Translations under genes and position numbers: made by a program
Source: Hydrogenovibrio marinus
GTDB lineage: Bacteria > Pseudomonadota > Gammaproteobacteria > Thiomicrospirales > Thiomicrospiraceae
DNA length: 64,000 nt
Direction: 5' to 3'
NCBI RefSeq assembly: GCF_013340845.1
Contig: NZ_AP020335.1
Coordinates: 1,488,001-1,552,000 of the forward strand
Shown here: in pieces, positions 40,510 to 50,226 of the stretch
Numbering within the stretch: position 1 is the first letter of the stretch
Layout of the letters: every line of letters begins with the position of its first letter
Notes under the pieces: model-generated
What the model was told of the DNA's origin: nothing
What the model saw: the letters and a program-made list of their open reading frames with translations, nothing else
Databases searched by the model: none

Positions 40510-41310
40510 ATGCTCGAACTTTCCCCAGTAGCGCAAATTTCTCTCATCACTGTTTTTGGGCTACTACTAGGTAGTTTTCTGTCTATGTTGACATGGCGCC
40601 TACCTCGCATGATGGAATGGGAAGGTGAAGCCCAACTCAAACACATTTCTTTCACTCGCTCACATTGCCCTAGCTGTGATACCGCGCTCTCTTGGAAAGA
40701 ACTCATCCCAGTATTCAGTTGGCTAAGTAGCAAAGGTCAATGCAGACACTGTAAAACATCCATTTCCGCTCGCTACCCTCTTATTGAATTATCGTCGATG
40801 CTTTTGACCTTAATCGTGGCACTTCACTTTGGACTTGACGCCAAAGGCTGGTTTGCACTGATTTTTACTTGGATGCTTATCGCAATTACCGTCATTGATA
40901 TAGAGCATCAGCTGATTTTAGACATCCTTAGCCTACCTCTGCTATGGATTGGGCTCATCATCAACTCTCAGTCGGTCTTCACCGACCCTATTGATGCGAT
41001 ATGGGGCGCAGTCATTGGTTACATACTGCTTTGGACACTGTTTTATGCTTTCAAATTTCTAACCAAAAAGGAAGGAATGGGATTTGGAGACTTCAAGTTA
41101 CTAGCAGCAATGGGCGCATGGTTTGGCGTAGAAGCACTGGCTCAAATCATCTTGATCGCTTCATTGAGCAGTATTTTGTGGATAGTAGCTCTCAGCTTAT
41201 TCCATAGACGAAATCTACAAGAACCTGTCGCATTCGGCCCATTCTTGGCTTTGGGCGGCCTATGTACTTTATTGTTGGGAAGTTCGTTTATTTTTTCTTT
41301 GATTGCGTAA
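40510..41310 (+). CDS. pilD: Type IV prepilin peptidase / N-methyltransferase
   Basis: 266-residue inner-membrane enzyme that cleaves and N-methylates type IV pilin and type II secretion pseudopilins. N-terminal domain with two CxxC pairs (CPSCDTALSW ... CRHCKTSIS), catalytic aspartates in TVIDIEHQLILD and the hallmark GFGDFKLLAAMGAW. About seven membrane helices. Usually beside pilBC and coaE; these are absent here. Relevant to competence, given the uptake-like repeat. Confidence 0.94.
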   Translation: MLELSPVAQISLITVFGLLLGSFLSMLTWRLPRMMEWEGEAQLKHISFTRSHCPSCDTALSWKELIPVFSWLSSKGQCRHCKTSISARYPLIELSSMLLTLIVALHFGLDAKGWFALIFTWMLIAITVIDIEHQLILDILSLPLLWIGLIINSQSVFTDPIDAIWGAVIGYILLWTLFYAFKFLTKKEGMGFGDFKLLAAMGAWFGVEALAQIILIASLSSILWIVALSLFHRRNLQEPVAFGPFLALGGLCTLLLGSSFIFSLIA

Positions 41311-41359
41311 ATCAGGAAAGGAGAGCTGAACGGCTCATGGAAATAAAAATCCTAGTCAG

Positions 41360-41677
41360 TTAGCTTCCTAACTCAGATTCCATTTCTTCACAGACTTGTG
41401 TCATTTTCAGTTTGTTGTTTTTGACGAAATCCATGACATACTCAAACATACCAGGATTCACATCTTCCAATTGAGTATCGATAATCAAGCACTTCTGCCC
41501 TTGATATAACTCTGGATGCAATAGTTCGGAGAAAACCAAGCGGTGAGATGAGCCATAAGAAGCCATCATAGAGGCAATACGATCAATCCAATCACTCGGA
41601 CGGAACTTCCTACCATCTTCGGTGTAGCCTTCGATAATGTAGCGACAATGAACCATAACTTCCAAACTAAACTTCAT
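41360..41677 (-). CDS. DUF3579 family protein
   Basis: 105 residues. YIIEGYTEDGRKFRPSDWIDRIASMMASYG and KCLIIDTQLEDVNPGMFEYVMDFVKNNKLK match the DUF3579 family of beta/gammaproteobacteria, function unknown. A second ATG seven codons in (MVHCRYIIEG) is an alternative start. Convergent with pilD. Confidence 0.78.
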   Translation of the reverse strand: MKFSLEVMVHCRYIIEGYTEDGRKFRPSDWIDRIASMMASYGSSHRLVFSELLHPELYQGQKCLIIDTQLEDVNPGMFEYVMDFVKNNKLKMTQVCEEMESELGS

Positions 41678-41928
41678 GCAACTTCACAAATAGCATGTGA
41701 AGTGCGTTAAATGCATCTATTTAAAACTTGCCGCGAATTTTAGCACACTAATTGAACTGAATAAATCAGACTTTTGCCTGATTCTGCTTAAATTCAACAA
41801 GGTTTGAATCAAAATCATTGATTAAAATGATAAATTCAAATATTTTTAGCCCCATAAAACCCTCAAATAATGGCATAATATGCCTCTTTTTTAAGACGTA
41901 CCGAGACAAGTTGACGAGATATACCGAG

Positions 41929-42996
41929 ATGAGCCATTTTCAAACAGATGACCTACGCATTAAAGCCATCACAGAAGTAAGTGCACCGGAAAAGTTGCAT
42001 GAAAAATATCCTATTTCCGACCTTGCAGCTCAAACGGTTTATAACACTCGAGAAGCTATCAAAAACATCCTTCACGATAAGGACGATCGCATGCTTGTTG
42101 TCATCGGCCCTTGCTCTATCCATGACCCGAAAGCTGCCCGCGACTACGCAACTCGCTTAAAAACCCTTATTGAGAAATATGCCGACGACCTGCTGATCGT
42201 CATGCGTGTCTACTTTGAAAAACCAAGAACAACCGTTGGCTGGAAAGGGCTTATCAACGACCCGAACTTGGATGAATCTTTTGAAATCAATAAAGGTTTG
42301 GAATTGGCTCGCTCATTATTGCTAGACATCAATAGTGAAGGCGTACCGAGTGCAACTGAGTTTCTGGACTTGATTTCTCCGCAGTATGTTGCCGACTTGA
42401 TCTCCTGGGGTGCTATCGGAGCCCGTACAACTGAAAGCCAAGGTCACAGAGAATTGGCTTCAGGTATCTCGTGCCCTATCGGTTTTAAAAACGGTACAGA
42501 CGGTGGCTTTAAAATCGCGGTAGATGCCATTCGCGCTGCGAACAACCCTCATATTTTCTTGTCTCTTACCAAGCAAGGTCATTCTGCGATTTTCTCCACT
42601 ACTGGAAATCCGGATTGCCATGTTATTTTAAGAGGCGGTAATGATGGCCCTAACTACGATGCACCGCATGTTGCTGAAGCCGTTAAAGCTCTTGAAGAAG
42701 CGCATGTACAAACCAAACTAATGGTTGATTGCAGTCATGCTAACAGTAACAAAGAACATAAGAATCAGCTAGTGGTGGCAAAATCCATTAGAGATCAACT
42801 TACATCGGGTGAACCACACATCATGGGTGCCATGATTGAAAGTCACATTACAGAAGGTCGTCAAGATGTTGTCGAAGGACAACCTTTGACTTACGGCCAA
42901 AGCATCACCGATGCTTGTATTGGTTGGGATGACAGCATCACTGCGCTTGAACTATTGGCTGAAGGCGTAAGAAACCGCAGAAAAGTCGCTAAATAA
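41929..42996 (+). CDS. 3-deoxy-7-phosphoheptulonate synthase (class I)
   Basis: DAHP synthase of the AroF/G/H type, joining PEP and erythrose-4-phosphate at the head of the shikimate pathway; 355 residues. Signatures VVIGPCSIHDPKAA, RVYFEKPRTTVGWKG, GARTTESQGHRELASG, and KLMVDCSHANSNK are intact. Start set at ATG 41929 (MSHFQTDDLRIK) with a weak GAG-rich ribosome site; the frame is open to 41818 but non-homologous. I cannot say which amino acid feeds back on this isozyme. Confidence 0.95.
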   Translation: MSHFQTDDLRIKAITEVSAPEKLHEKYPISDLAAQTVYNTREAIKNILHDKDDRMLVVIGPCSIHDPKAARDYATRLKTLIEKYADDLLIVMRVYFEKPRTTVGWKGLINDPNLDESFEINKGLELARSLLLDINSEGVPSATEFLDLISPQYVADLISWGAIGARTTESQGHRELASGISCPIGFKNGTDGGFKIAVDAIRAANNPHIFLSLTKQGHSAIFSTTGNPDCHVILRGGNDGPNYDAPHVAEAVKALEEAHVQTKLMVDCSHANSNKEHKNQLVVAKSIRDQLTSGEPHIMGAMIESHITEGRQDVVEGQPLTYGQSITDACIGWDDSITALELLAEGVRNRRKVAK

Positions 42997-43014
42997 AGCA
43001 ACCGCACTTCACCC

Positions 43015-43998
43015 TTAGAAGTGCTCATAGCCTTTTGCTGAAATGCTCTCGACAAGTTCGGGGGCATTTTTCCAAATAACCCCACTCTCTTCTCTTGGCA
43101 CAATGGTGCCTATACTGCGAACAGGCACGCCCAAATCTTCTTTATTGATAGCGCTTTCAAATGCAGTTATCTGAGACACGGGTAGCGTAAAGCACAACTC
43201 ATAGTCGTCCCCACCCGTTAACGGCAGCCAAGGATTATCTATCTCTTGCAGATATTGCTTCATTGAATCTGAGAATGGCATGGCCGCATAATCGACCTCG
43301 GCAGATACATTTGATGCCAGCAAAATATGTTCTAAATCAGCGATGAAACCATCAGAAATATCAATTGCTGCATTGGCAATATCACCGAGCATCAACCCTA
43401 ACTTTACACGAGGTTCTGGCCGGTAAAACTTGTCGAAAACCGTACTAGACACCAACGCCGCATCATATTTTTTCAGTAGTGCCTGTAACGCCAATGCGCC
43501 ATCACCAATGTTGCCGGACACATAAATCTTATCGCCAACTTTGGCAGCATCTCGCCTTAACACTTTGGCACTGTCGACCCAACCATGAGCGCTGACGGTC
43601 AAAGTCAAACGGTCACTTTTAGTGGTATCTCCTCCCACCAAAGGCACACCATACTTTGTCGCTAAACCCTTCAACCCTGCTGCAAAATCCATCAAAAATG
43701 ATTTATCTGCACAACGCGGAGGTAAGCTCAAACAAAGAGTATAAAAGGCAGGAACCGCTCCCATCGCAGCTAAATCGCTCAGATTAACCGCCAATGCCTT
43801 CCATGCTATATCGTAACCTGACGTTTCTAAAGGAAAGTGAACCCCTTCCACCAAAGTATCCGTTACGACAACAAGCTTCTTACCTTCCGGGCAACTGATG
43901 ACGGCACCATCATCGCCAATACCAATGTCTGTCGAATGGGAATGACCAATCAACCCTAATGGCTTAAAGAACTCATCAATGATTGAAAATTCTGACAT
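43015..43998 (-). CDS. thiL: Thiamine-monophosphate kinase
   Basis: 327 residues; phosphorylates TMP to thiamine pyrophosphate. ATP/Mg motifs GIGDDGAVI near the N-terminus, VTDTLVEGVHF, LAVNLSDLAAMGA, VPLVGGDTTKS and ISGDGFIADLEH-like AIDISDGFIADL are present. Follows nusB as in many proteobacteria (ribH-nusB-thiL). Confidence 0.96.
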   Translation of the reverse strand: MSEFSIIDEFFKPLGLIGHSHSTDIGIGDDGAVISCPEGKKLVVVTDTLVEGVHFPLETSGYDIAWKALAVNLSDLAAMGAVPAFYTLCLSLPPRCADKSFLMDFAAGLKGLATKYGVPLVGGDTTKSDRLTLTVSAHGWVDSAKVLRRDAAKVGDKIYVSGNIGDGALALQALLKKYDAALVSSTVFDKFYRPEPRVKLGLMLGDIANAAIDISDGFIADLEHILLASNVSAEVDYAAMPFSDSMKQYLQEIDNPWLPLTGGDDYELCFTLPVSQITAFESAINKEDLGVPVRSIGTIVPREESGVIWKNAPELVESISAKGYEHF

Positions 43999-44049
43999 AA
44001 GCCTCTCAAAGTTCTGTATTGATAGGTAAATTGATAGTAAAGATATGAA

Positions 44050-44079
44050 GCTTCACCTAAGAAAAGTAGTTGGTGAAGC
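44050..44079 (-). other. Intercistronic hairpin between nusB and thiL
   Basis: 8-bp inverted repeat GCTTCACC/GGTGAAGC with a 14-nt loop, 9 bp after the nusB stop. No T-tract; may stabilise mRNA ends or act as a weak attenuator. Confidence 0.35.
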
Positions 44080-44087
44080 CTTATTTG

Positions 44088-44582
44088 CTAATTGGATGCG
44101 TTAACTGCAGCAACTTCAAGTGAACGGATTTGCTGAGCGACCTTATCCAAAATCCCATTGATGTATTTATGGCTTTCTTCAGCACCAAAGCGCTTAGCTA
44201 ACTCGACCGATTCATTCAAAACCACTTTATAGGGAATTTCTGGCTTGTACTTCAGTTCATAAACCCCAATCCGTAAAATGATTTTCTCAACCGGGTCAAT
44301 CATCGCAACAGATCTGTCTAGAAACTGTCCATAAAGCTCATCAAAGTCTTCTGTTTCACTGACAACCGTGTTCACGATATCTTGGAACAAAGGAACATCA
44401 ATACCTGTTAGGCGGCCTTCTTCATTGAATTCCTTGGTGATCTCCGAAATCTCGGAACGATTCAACTGCCATTGATAAAGAGCTTGTAGCGCCACTGCTC
44501 TGGATAAAGAACGTGGCGTTATCTTTGAATCGTCTTCGGCAATTTCTTCACCTTGCCCTGGCTTAAAATTAGATATATTCAT
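44088..44582 (-). CDS. nusB: Transcription antitermination factor NusB
   Basis: 164 residues, slightly longer than E. coli NusB because of a ~25-residue N-terminal extension before SLSRAVALQALYQWQ. The all-helical core and the PYKVVLNESVELAKRFG and KYINGILDKVAQ motifs are intact. Binds boxA RNA with S10 in rRNA antitermination. Starts 14 bp after ribH. Confidence 0.95.
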   Translation of the reverse strand: MNISNFKPGQGEEIAEDDSKITPRSLSRAVALQALYQWQLNRSEISEITKEFNEEGRLTGIDVPLFQDIVNTVVSETEDFDELYGQFLDRSVAMIDPVEKIILRIGVYELKYKPEIPYKVVLNESVELAKRFGAEESHKYINGILDKVAQQIRSLEVAAVNASN

Positions 44583-44596
44583 AAAATCCGATAATC

Positions 44597-45058
44597 TTAC
44601 AGTTGCTTCAAAACGTTTGCTGTTTCAATCGCAGCCAAGGTGCATTCTTCACCTTTGTTACCAGCTTTGGTTCCAGCGCGCTCGATCGCTTGCTCAATGG
44701 TATCAACCGTCAACACGCCAAAAGACACTGGCGTACCCGTTTGTAGAGAAACAACCCCTAGCCCTTTAACACACTCACCCGCAACATAATCGAAGTGTGG
44801 CGTACCACCACGAATCACCGCACCCAATGCGACGATAGCGTCATACTTGCCGGATTCAGCCATCTTTTTCGCAACCACTGGAATTTCAAACGCACCAGGT
44901 ACAAGTACTTGTTGAATATTGTCTTCAGAACCACCATGACGGATGATGGTATCAACAGCACCTTTTACCAAGCTGTCTACGATAAAACTGTTAAAACGCC
45001 CGACTACCAAGCCAATTTTCAAACCCTGCGCCGTTAAGTGGCCTTCAACTGTTTTCAT
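44597..45058 (-). CDS. ribH: 6,7-dimethyl-8-ribityllumazine synthase
   Basis: 153 residues, icosahedral-type lumazine synthase (penultimate riboflavin step). [38 protein letters not shown], and the C-terminal [12 protein letters not shown] are conserved. Separated from ribBX by 129 bp. Confidence 0.97.
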   Translation of the reverse strand: MKTVEGHLTAQGLKIGLVVGRFNSFIVDSLVKGAVDTIIRHGGSEDNIQQVLVPGAFEIPVVAKKMAESGKYDAIVALGAVIRGGTPHFDYVAGECVKGLGVVSLQTGTPVSFGVLTVDTIEQAIERAGTKAGNKGEECTLAAIETANVLKQL

Positions 45059-45187
45059 AGTGTTTCCTTTGTTTTACTGATTTGTTTTCTTATCTGTTTG
45101 CACTTGCATTTAGCGCATTTATTTTAACGTCACCTTGACGAAAAACCCTAATTTTTATATTTTTTTGCCCATTGCCTGCTTTTGAAA

Positions 45188-46303
45188 TCAGTCTTTTTTA
45201 TCAATGTGGCCAACAATTTCTAAGCCGAATCCGCTCAAAGCATTCATACGCCAAGCTGACCCAATAACCTTTAATTTATTCAGCCCCAAATCAGAAAGAA
45301 TCTGTGCTCCAAGCCCGTAAGTCTTCGCATCATCTTCTACTTGAACTTCAGGCTGACTGATACCTCTGTCTTTCATTTGGAACTGCTGAATTTTATCCAA
45401 TAACTCGGTACCTTCTTCATGCTTTCTTAGCACCACGATGACCCCCTTACCTTCTTCAGAGACCTGTTGCATCGCGGAACGCAATGACCATTTACATTCA
45501 TCTCGCTTTGCAGAAAACAGATCACACAAAGTATCAGCCATGTGCACACGAACCGGAATTGGATCTTCTGAAGAAATATCTCCAAAGGTCAACGCAAAGT
45601 GCGCTCTATGATCCAGCACATCTTCATAACCAATCAGTGTAAAATCACCAAACTCGGTTGGCAAGCGGCACCGAGATACTCTTTCAATGGTTTTTTCGTT
45701 TTTAAGGCGGTATTCAATCAAGTCCGCAACCGTACCCAACTTAATACCGTGTTCTGCCGCAAACTTCTCCAAATCATCGCGACGCGACATCGTACCGTCT
45801 TCATTCATGATTTCGACAATAACCGATGCAGGTTCAAATCCTGCCATAGCCGCCAAATCACAACCAGCCTCAGTATGCCCTGCTCTTTCCAACACGCCAC
45901 CAGCGCGCGCCATAATCGGGAAAACGTGACCCGGCGTAACAATATCGCTTGGCTGAGCATCGGCTTTCACTGCAGCTTGAATCGTAGTCGCTCTATCAGC
46001 AGCAGAAATCCCGGTCGTCACCCCTTGAGCCGCTTCAATGGAAACCGTAAAGTTCGTTCCTAAAGTATCTTGATTGTTTCGAGTCATCAGTGGCAAGTGC
46101 AATTGCTGACAACGTTCTTTTGTCAGAGTCAAACAAATCAGCCCTCTACCGAACTTCGCCATGAAGTTAATATCGTCGGCAGAAACCACACTGGCGGGCA
46201 TCATCAAATCACCTTCATTCTCACGGTCTTCATCATCCATCAAGATGATCATCTTGCCTTGCTTGTAGTCTTCGATAATTTCTTCAATTGTATTTAATTG
46301 CAT
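45188..46303 (-). CDS. RibBX: DHBP synthase fused to a degenerate RibA-like domain
   Basis: 371 residues. The N-terminal half (1-~200) is a complete 3,4-dihydroxy-2-butanone-4-phosphate synthase: DDEDRENEGDLMMPA, ICLTLTKERC, TGISAADRATTIQAA, PGHVFPIMARAGGVLERAGHTEA. The C-terminal half aligns with GTP cyclohydrolase II but the zinc site is gone: where RibA has the C-x(10)-C-x-C pattern this protein has VRVHMADTLCDLFSAKRDECK. It therefore fits the RibBX class described from Shewanella, with RibB activity only. A separate ribA is expected elsewhere. Confidence 0.9.
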   Translation of the reverse strand: MQLNTIEEIIEDYKQGKMIILMDDEDRENEGDLMMPASVVSADDINFMAKFGRGLICLTLTKERCQQLHLPLMTRNNQDTLGTNFTVSIEAAQGVTTGISAADRATTIQAAVKADAQPSDIVTPGHVFPIMARAGGVLERAGHTEAGCDLAAMAGFEPASVIVEIMNEDGTMSRRDDLEKFAAEHGIKLGTVADLIEYRLKNEKTIERVSRCRLPTEFGDFTLIGYEDVLDHRAHFALTFGDISSEDPIPVRVHMADTLCDLFSAKRDECKWSLRSAMQQVSEEGKGVIVVLRKHEEGTELLDKIQQFQMKDRGISQPEVQVEDDAKTYGLGAQILSDLGLNKLKVIGSAWRMNALSGFGLEIVGHIDKKD

Positions 46304-46368
46304 CTGCTTTGCTCTGTTTGAGTTTGTCTTGTATTTCTCTTGGATGACCTATTGTGCATCAACCCTGT

Positions 46369-47019
46369 TTAGAGAAAACCGTTTTCGGCCAAAAGTTCTT
46401 TAGTGACTCGACTGCCTTCCGCCTCTTGCGGCGCAGTCATCATTCTTTCCAAGTAACGCGCCAATAGATCTACTTCAAGATTGACCTTGGAACCGATCTG
46501 CAAATCTTTAATGGTGGTTTCCTGGCGAGTGTGTGGCACGATATTGATATCAAAATTCGTTCCCTCAACCTTGTTGACGGTCAAGCTGATTCCGTTCAAA
46601 CAAATCGATCCTTTCGCCGCAATATATTTTGCCAATGCCACAGGGGCGAGAATCTGATAACGCCATGAACGCGCATCCTGTTCAATAGTCAAAATCTCAC
46701 CCACACCATCAACATGACCACTGACCAGGTGACCACCTAAACGATCTTGTAAACGTAGTGCTTTTTCTAAATTAACCGGAGAACCAACCAATAACTCGCC
46801 AAGAGTTGTGACACTTAAGCTTTCAGCGGATACGTCAGCAACGTAATGTCTGGCACCCAACTCGATAGCCGTGAGACAAACCCCGTTACAGGCGATGCTG
46901 TCCCCGATTTTGACATCAGCCATATCCAGCTTGCCGGTATCTATAGTGAAACGTGCATCACCATTCACCTGTTCGATTTTTGAAAGTGAACCTACGGATT
47001 CGATAATACCTGTAAACAC
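46369..47019 (-). CDS. ribE: Riboflavin synthase, alpha subunit
   Basis: 216 residues; two lumazine-binding barrel domains (MFTGIIESVG...SIACNGVCLTAI and LGGHLVSGHVDGVG...SICLNGISLTVN). Makes riboflavin by dismutation of two lumazines. Starts 9 bp after ribD. Confidence 0.96.
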   Translation of the reverse strand: MFTGIIESVGSLSKIEQVNGDARFTIDTGKLDMADVKIGDSIACNGVCLTAIELGARHYVADVSAESLSVTTLGELLVGSPVNLEKALRLQDRLGGHLVSGHVDGVGEILTIEQDARSWRYQILAPVALAKYIAAKGSICLNGISLTVNKVEGTNFDINIVPHTRQETTIKDLQIGSKVNLEVDLLARYLERMMTAPQEAEGSRVTKELLAENGFL

Positions 47020-47028
47020 ACTTTTCTC

Positions 47029-48189
47029 CTATTTTGACAAGGTTGACTTCGACGGACTGAGCACCAAGTGCAAATCTTCACCAACTTTCTGAATAGCATC
47101 AAATTGGTACTGAATCTTATCCGACATAGACTGGATACTTGGCAATGCAAACATCGGTTTAGCGCTATCCCCCATCAATGAAGGGGCCACAAACGCATGA
47201 ATTTCATTCACAAAACCTGACTCGATGAATGCACCCGCGACAATCGCGCCCGCTTCCACCATCACATCGCGCACCTGTTCTACTTCATATAGGTATTGGA
47301 GTACAGATTCAATATCAAGCCTATCATCTTCTGCTGCTACCGCAACGACCTCACCCCCAACCTGGTAGATTTTCTCTATCAAATCAGGGTTACGCTCCGC
47401 CGTTATCTTTGACGTCATCAACAAGGTTCTACCCGGAAGCGATAACATCTTTGCATCCAATGGCATACTCAAATTAGCATCCAGAACCACTCGTATCGGG
47501 TTTGCCGTCGTCTCATCAAGATTCATTGAGGCCAACACATCTGAATCCAAACGAACATTCAAACTTGGGTTGTCCGCAAGCACTGTTCCAATGCCTGTTA
47601 CCACAGCACCATGCATTGCTCGCATTTTATGAACTTCTACTCTGGCTTCAGCGCCCGTAATCCATTGACTCTTTCCATCACTCATCGCTGTTCGCCCGTC
47701 AAGGCTACTGGCTATTTTCAAACGTACAAAAGGACGATTATTTGTCATGGAAAAGATAAACCCTTTATTTAAACTTTCTGCATCGGCTTGCATCAGTCCC
47801 ACATCAACATTTATGCCTGCGGCTTGTAAACGCTTAATTCCACTACCGCCGACTTGAGGATTAGGGTCTTGCATTGCCACCACAACTCTAGCAACTTTTG
47901 CATCCACTAAGGCATCGGCGCAAGGTGGCGTTTTTCCAAAATGCGAACAAGGCTCTAACGTCACATAAACTGTTGCGCCCTCAACCGATAATGAAGCGGC
48001 TTTTGCGTTGGCTAAAGCCACACGTTCCGCATGTGGTTCACCAGCTTTTTGGTGCCAGCCTGTTGAGATAATACGACCATCTTTGGTGATTACACAACCC
48101 ACAGATGGGTTTGGCTTTGTGGAATAATATCCTTGCTTCGCCAAGTCGATAGCTTGGCGCATCATTTCTTGGTCAAAGTCAGAGAACAT
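47029..48189 (-). CDS. ribD: Bifunctional riboflavin deaminase/reductase RibD
   Basis: 386 residues. N-terminal cytidine-deaminase-like domain with zinc motif HAE (EPHAERVAL) and TLEPCSHFGKTPPCADALV; C-terminal reductase domain (RLKIASSLDGRTAMSDGKSQWITG, VVLDANLSMP). A full copy of the dispersed 18-bp repeat with one base change lies inside the reductase domain (codons for EKIYQVGGEV). Confidence 0.96.
   Translation of the reverse strand: MFSDFDQEMMRQAIDLAKQGYYSTKPNPSVGCVITKDGRIISTGWHQKAGEPHAERVALANAKAASLSVEGATVYVTLEPCSHFGKTPPCADALVDAKVARVVVAMQDPNPQVGGSGIKRLQAAGINVDVGLMQADAESLNKGFIFSMTNNRPFVRLKIASSLDGRTAMSDGKSQWITGAEARVEVHKMRAMHGAVVTGIGTVLADNPSLNVRLDSDVLASMNLDETTANPIRVVLDANLSMPLDAKMLSLPGRTLLMTSKITAERNPDLIEKIYQVGGEVVAVAAEDDRLDIESVLQYLYEVEQVRDVMVEAGAIVAGAFIESGFVNEIHAFVAPSLMGDSAKPMFALPSIQSMSDKIQYQFDAIQKVGEDLHLVLSPSKSTLSK
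47356..47373 (+). repeat. Dispersed 18-bp repeat within ribD (one mismatch)
   Basis: CCCAACCTGGTAGATTTT, identical to the inverted copy at 25538-25555; lies inside ribD, on the opposite strand to the gene. Confidence 0.6.
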
Positions 48190-48204
48190 TAATCACTCAC
48201 AAAG

Positions 48205-48669
48205 TTACTGAGAAGTTGTCGCTTTAACCAGTTTTTCAATTTCTTCTCTAAATGCATTCACATCTTGGAAAGAACGATAAACCGAAGCAAATCTGACATA
48301 AGCGACTTGATCGATTTCTTTCAAAGCTTCCATTACCAGCTCACCGATTTGCGACGAAGGCACTTCTTTAAGCCCATCCGCCGTCAGTTGTTTGGTGATT
48401 TTATGGATCACTTGATCGATTGCATCACTTTCAACCGGACGTTTCTCAAGTGCTTTGATCAAGCCCCCTCGAATTTTATCCTCGTAAAATCTTTCACGAT
48501 TCCCGTCTGATTTAATTACTCTAGGCAACGTCAGTTCTGCCGTCTCATAAGTGGTGAAACGTTCCATACACTGGATACATTCACGACGACGGCGCACCTG
48601 CGCGCCATCAGTCGCTAAGCGTGAGTCAATAACTCTAGTATCAGGTGCGTTACAAAACGGACATTGCAT
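48205..48669 (-). CDS. nrdR: Transcriptional repressor NrdR
   Basis: 154 residues. N-terminal zinc ribbon ([15 protein letters not shown] ... [16 protein letters not shown]) and ATP-cone domain. Represses ribonucleotide reductase genes in response to ATP/dATP. Lies between glyA and ribD, a common order. Confidence 0.97.
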   Translation of the reverse strand: MQCPFCNAPDTRVIDSRLATDGAQVRRRRECIQCMERFTTYETAELTLPRVIKSDGNRERFYEDKIRGGLIKALEKRPVESDAIDQVIHKITKQLTADGLKEVPSSQIGELVMEALKEIDQVAYVRFASVYRSFQDVNAFREEIEKLVKATTSQ

Positions 48670-48679
48670 AAATCAGCAC

Positions 48680-49975
48680 TTACATCTGCATAAAGTCAGT
48701 GGCATTTGTATAAACAGGACGGTCAGCACAAAGTGCTTCAACTTTTTGACGAACCTGATCCACAACTTCTTCATCCCAAGTACCATCATCTTGGCTACAA
48801 GAATCAATCACATCACACATCCAGTTGGCCAGATTAGTTGAATCTTCAACCGTGAAACCGCGTGTTGTAGATGCCGCTGTACCAATACGAATACCACTTG
48901 TTACAAATGGTGACATAGGATCATTTGGAACTGAGTTCTTGTTAACCGTAATGTGCGCTGCATCCAATGCTGCGTCAACCAACTTACCAGTCAAACCTTG
49001 TTGAATGAAGCTCACCAAGAACAAGTGGTTCTCAGTCCCTTTAGAAACGACATCATAACCACGATCCATGAATACTTTCGCCATGGCTTTCGCGTTTGCT
49101 TTGACGTTTTGGATATAAGTTTTGAATTCAGGTTCCATTGCTTCTTTAAACGCAACCGCTTTTGCTGCGATAACGTGCATCAAAGGACCACCTTGTGCGC
49201 CAGGGAAGATGGCAGAGTTCAATTTCTTCTCAATCTCAGGGTTCGCTTTAGCCAAAATCAAACCTGAACGAGGTCCACGAAGTGTTTTATGAGTTGTGGT
49301 CGTGGTAACGTCAGCGATTTGTACTGGATTTGGATATTCACCTACTGCAACCAAACCAGCCACGTGAGCCATATCAACCATCAGGTAAGCGCCAACCATA
49401 TCAGCGATATCTCTGAAACGTTGCCAATCAACGACTTGCGAGTATGCAGAGAAGCCGGCAATGATCATTTTTGGCTTGTGCTCTTTTGCCAAACGCTCAA
49501 CTTCTTCATAGTCGATTTCACCTGTTTCAGGGTTCAAACCATACTGAACGGCGTTATAGATTTTCCCTGAAAAGCTTACGTGAGAACCGTGAGTCAAATG
49601 CCCACCGTGTGCTAGGCTCATCCCTAGAACGGTATCGCCTGGCTCTAAAAGTGCCATGTAAACCGGTGCATTCGCTTGCGAACCTGAGTGAGGTTGTACG
49701 TTTGCATAGTCCGCACCAAACAATTCTTTCGCTCTGTCGATGGCTAGTTGTTCAACAACATCAACAAACTCACAACCACCGTAGTAGCGTTTCCCTGGAT
49801 AACCTTCAGCATATTTATTCGTCAAAACACTGCCTTGAGCTTCCATTACTCTTGGGCTGGTGTAGTTTTCTGATGCGATCAATTCGATATGATCTTCCTG
49901 ACGTTGCGCTTCTGATTTGATTGCATCCGCCAATACATCGTCGTAACCTGCAATCGTCATTGACTTATCAAACAT
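48680..49975 (-). CDS. glyA: Serine hydroxymethyltransferase
   Basis: 431 residues; PLP enzyme interconverting serine and glycine with tetrahydrofolate. [10 protein letters not shown], the PLP-lysine motif [15 protein letters not shown] and [13 protein letters not shown] are intact. The C-terminus ends NATDFMQM, a little longer than usual. First gene of the run glyA-nrdR-ribD-ribE-ribBX-ribH-nusB-thiL; 250 bp separate it from divergent ettA. Confidence 0.98.
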   Translation of the reverse strand: MFDKSMTIAGYDDVLADAIKSEAQRQEDHIELIASENYTSPRVMEAQGSVLTNKYAEGYPGKRYYGGCEFVDVVEQLAIDRAKELFGADYANVQPHSGSQANAPVYMALLEPGDTVLGMSLAHGGHLTHGSHVSFSGKIYNAVQYGLNPETGEIDYEEVERLAKEHKPKMIIAGFSAYSQVVDWQRFRDIADMVGAYLMVDMAHVAGLVAVGEYPNPVQIADVTTTTTHKTLRGPRSGLILAKANPEIEKKLNSAIFPGAQGGPLMHVIAAKAVAFKEAMEPEFKTYIQNVKANAKAMAKVFMDRGYDVVSKGTENHLFLVSFIQQGLTGKLVDAALDAAHITVNKNSVPNDPMSPFVTSGIRIGTAASTTRGFTVEDSTNLANWMCDVIDSCSQDDGTWDEEVVDQVRQKVEALCADRPVYTNATDFMQM

Positions 49976-50226
49976 GCTGTTTTCTCCACACTGAATTAAC
50001 TTTTAAAAATAAAGAGGAATTCTACCAATTATCAACGCTTGAAACTACTTTTCTCTACGGGTAATTCACAAGAAAATAAAACCAATTTCCTATTCATTGA
50101 CATTTGCTTCTATAATTCAGCGTAAATAAAAATAATAAGTTCTCTTTAACTTTATTAAATAGAGGATTTTCGGTACAGTTATCGATTATTTTCGTACGTA
50201 AAACAAACCCCAGTAAGAGTTAAGCA

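Noticed and set aside
41872-41892. GGCAT-aat-ATGCC plus T-run before the DAHP synthase gene as an attenuator with a leader peptide
   Set aside because: The stem is only 5 bp with a 3-nt loop and no short leader ORF with Phe/Tyr/Trp codons and a ribosome site is evident.
45059-45187. FMN riboswitch near the rib genes
   Set aside because: The conserved FMN-element blocks (AGGGGCAGGGTGAAATTCCC-like) are not present upstream of ribH, ribBX, ribE or ribD on either strand.
47229-47477. Plus-strand open frame inside ribD
   Set aside because: It is antisense to conserved reductase-domain codons and has no ribosome site; a frame shadow.
50097-50116. TTGACA and TATAAT upstream of ettA as a strong promoter
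   Set aside because: The two hexamers are separated by only 8 bp, far too short to be used together.
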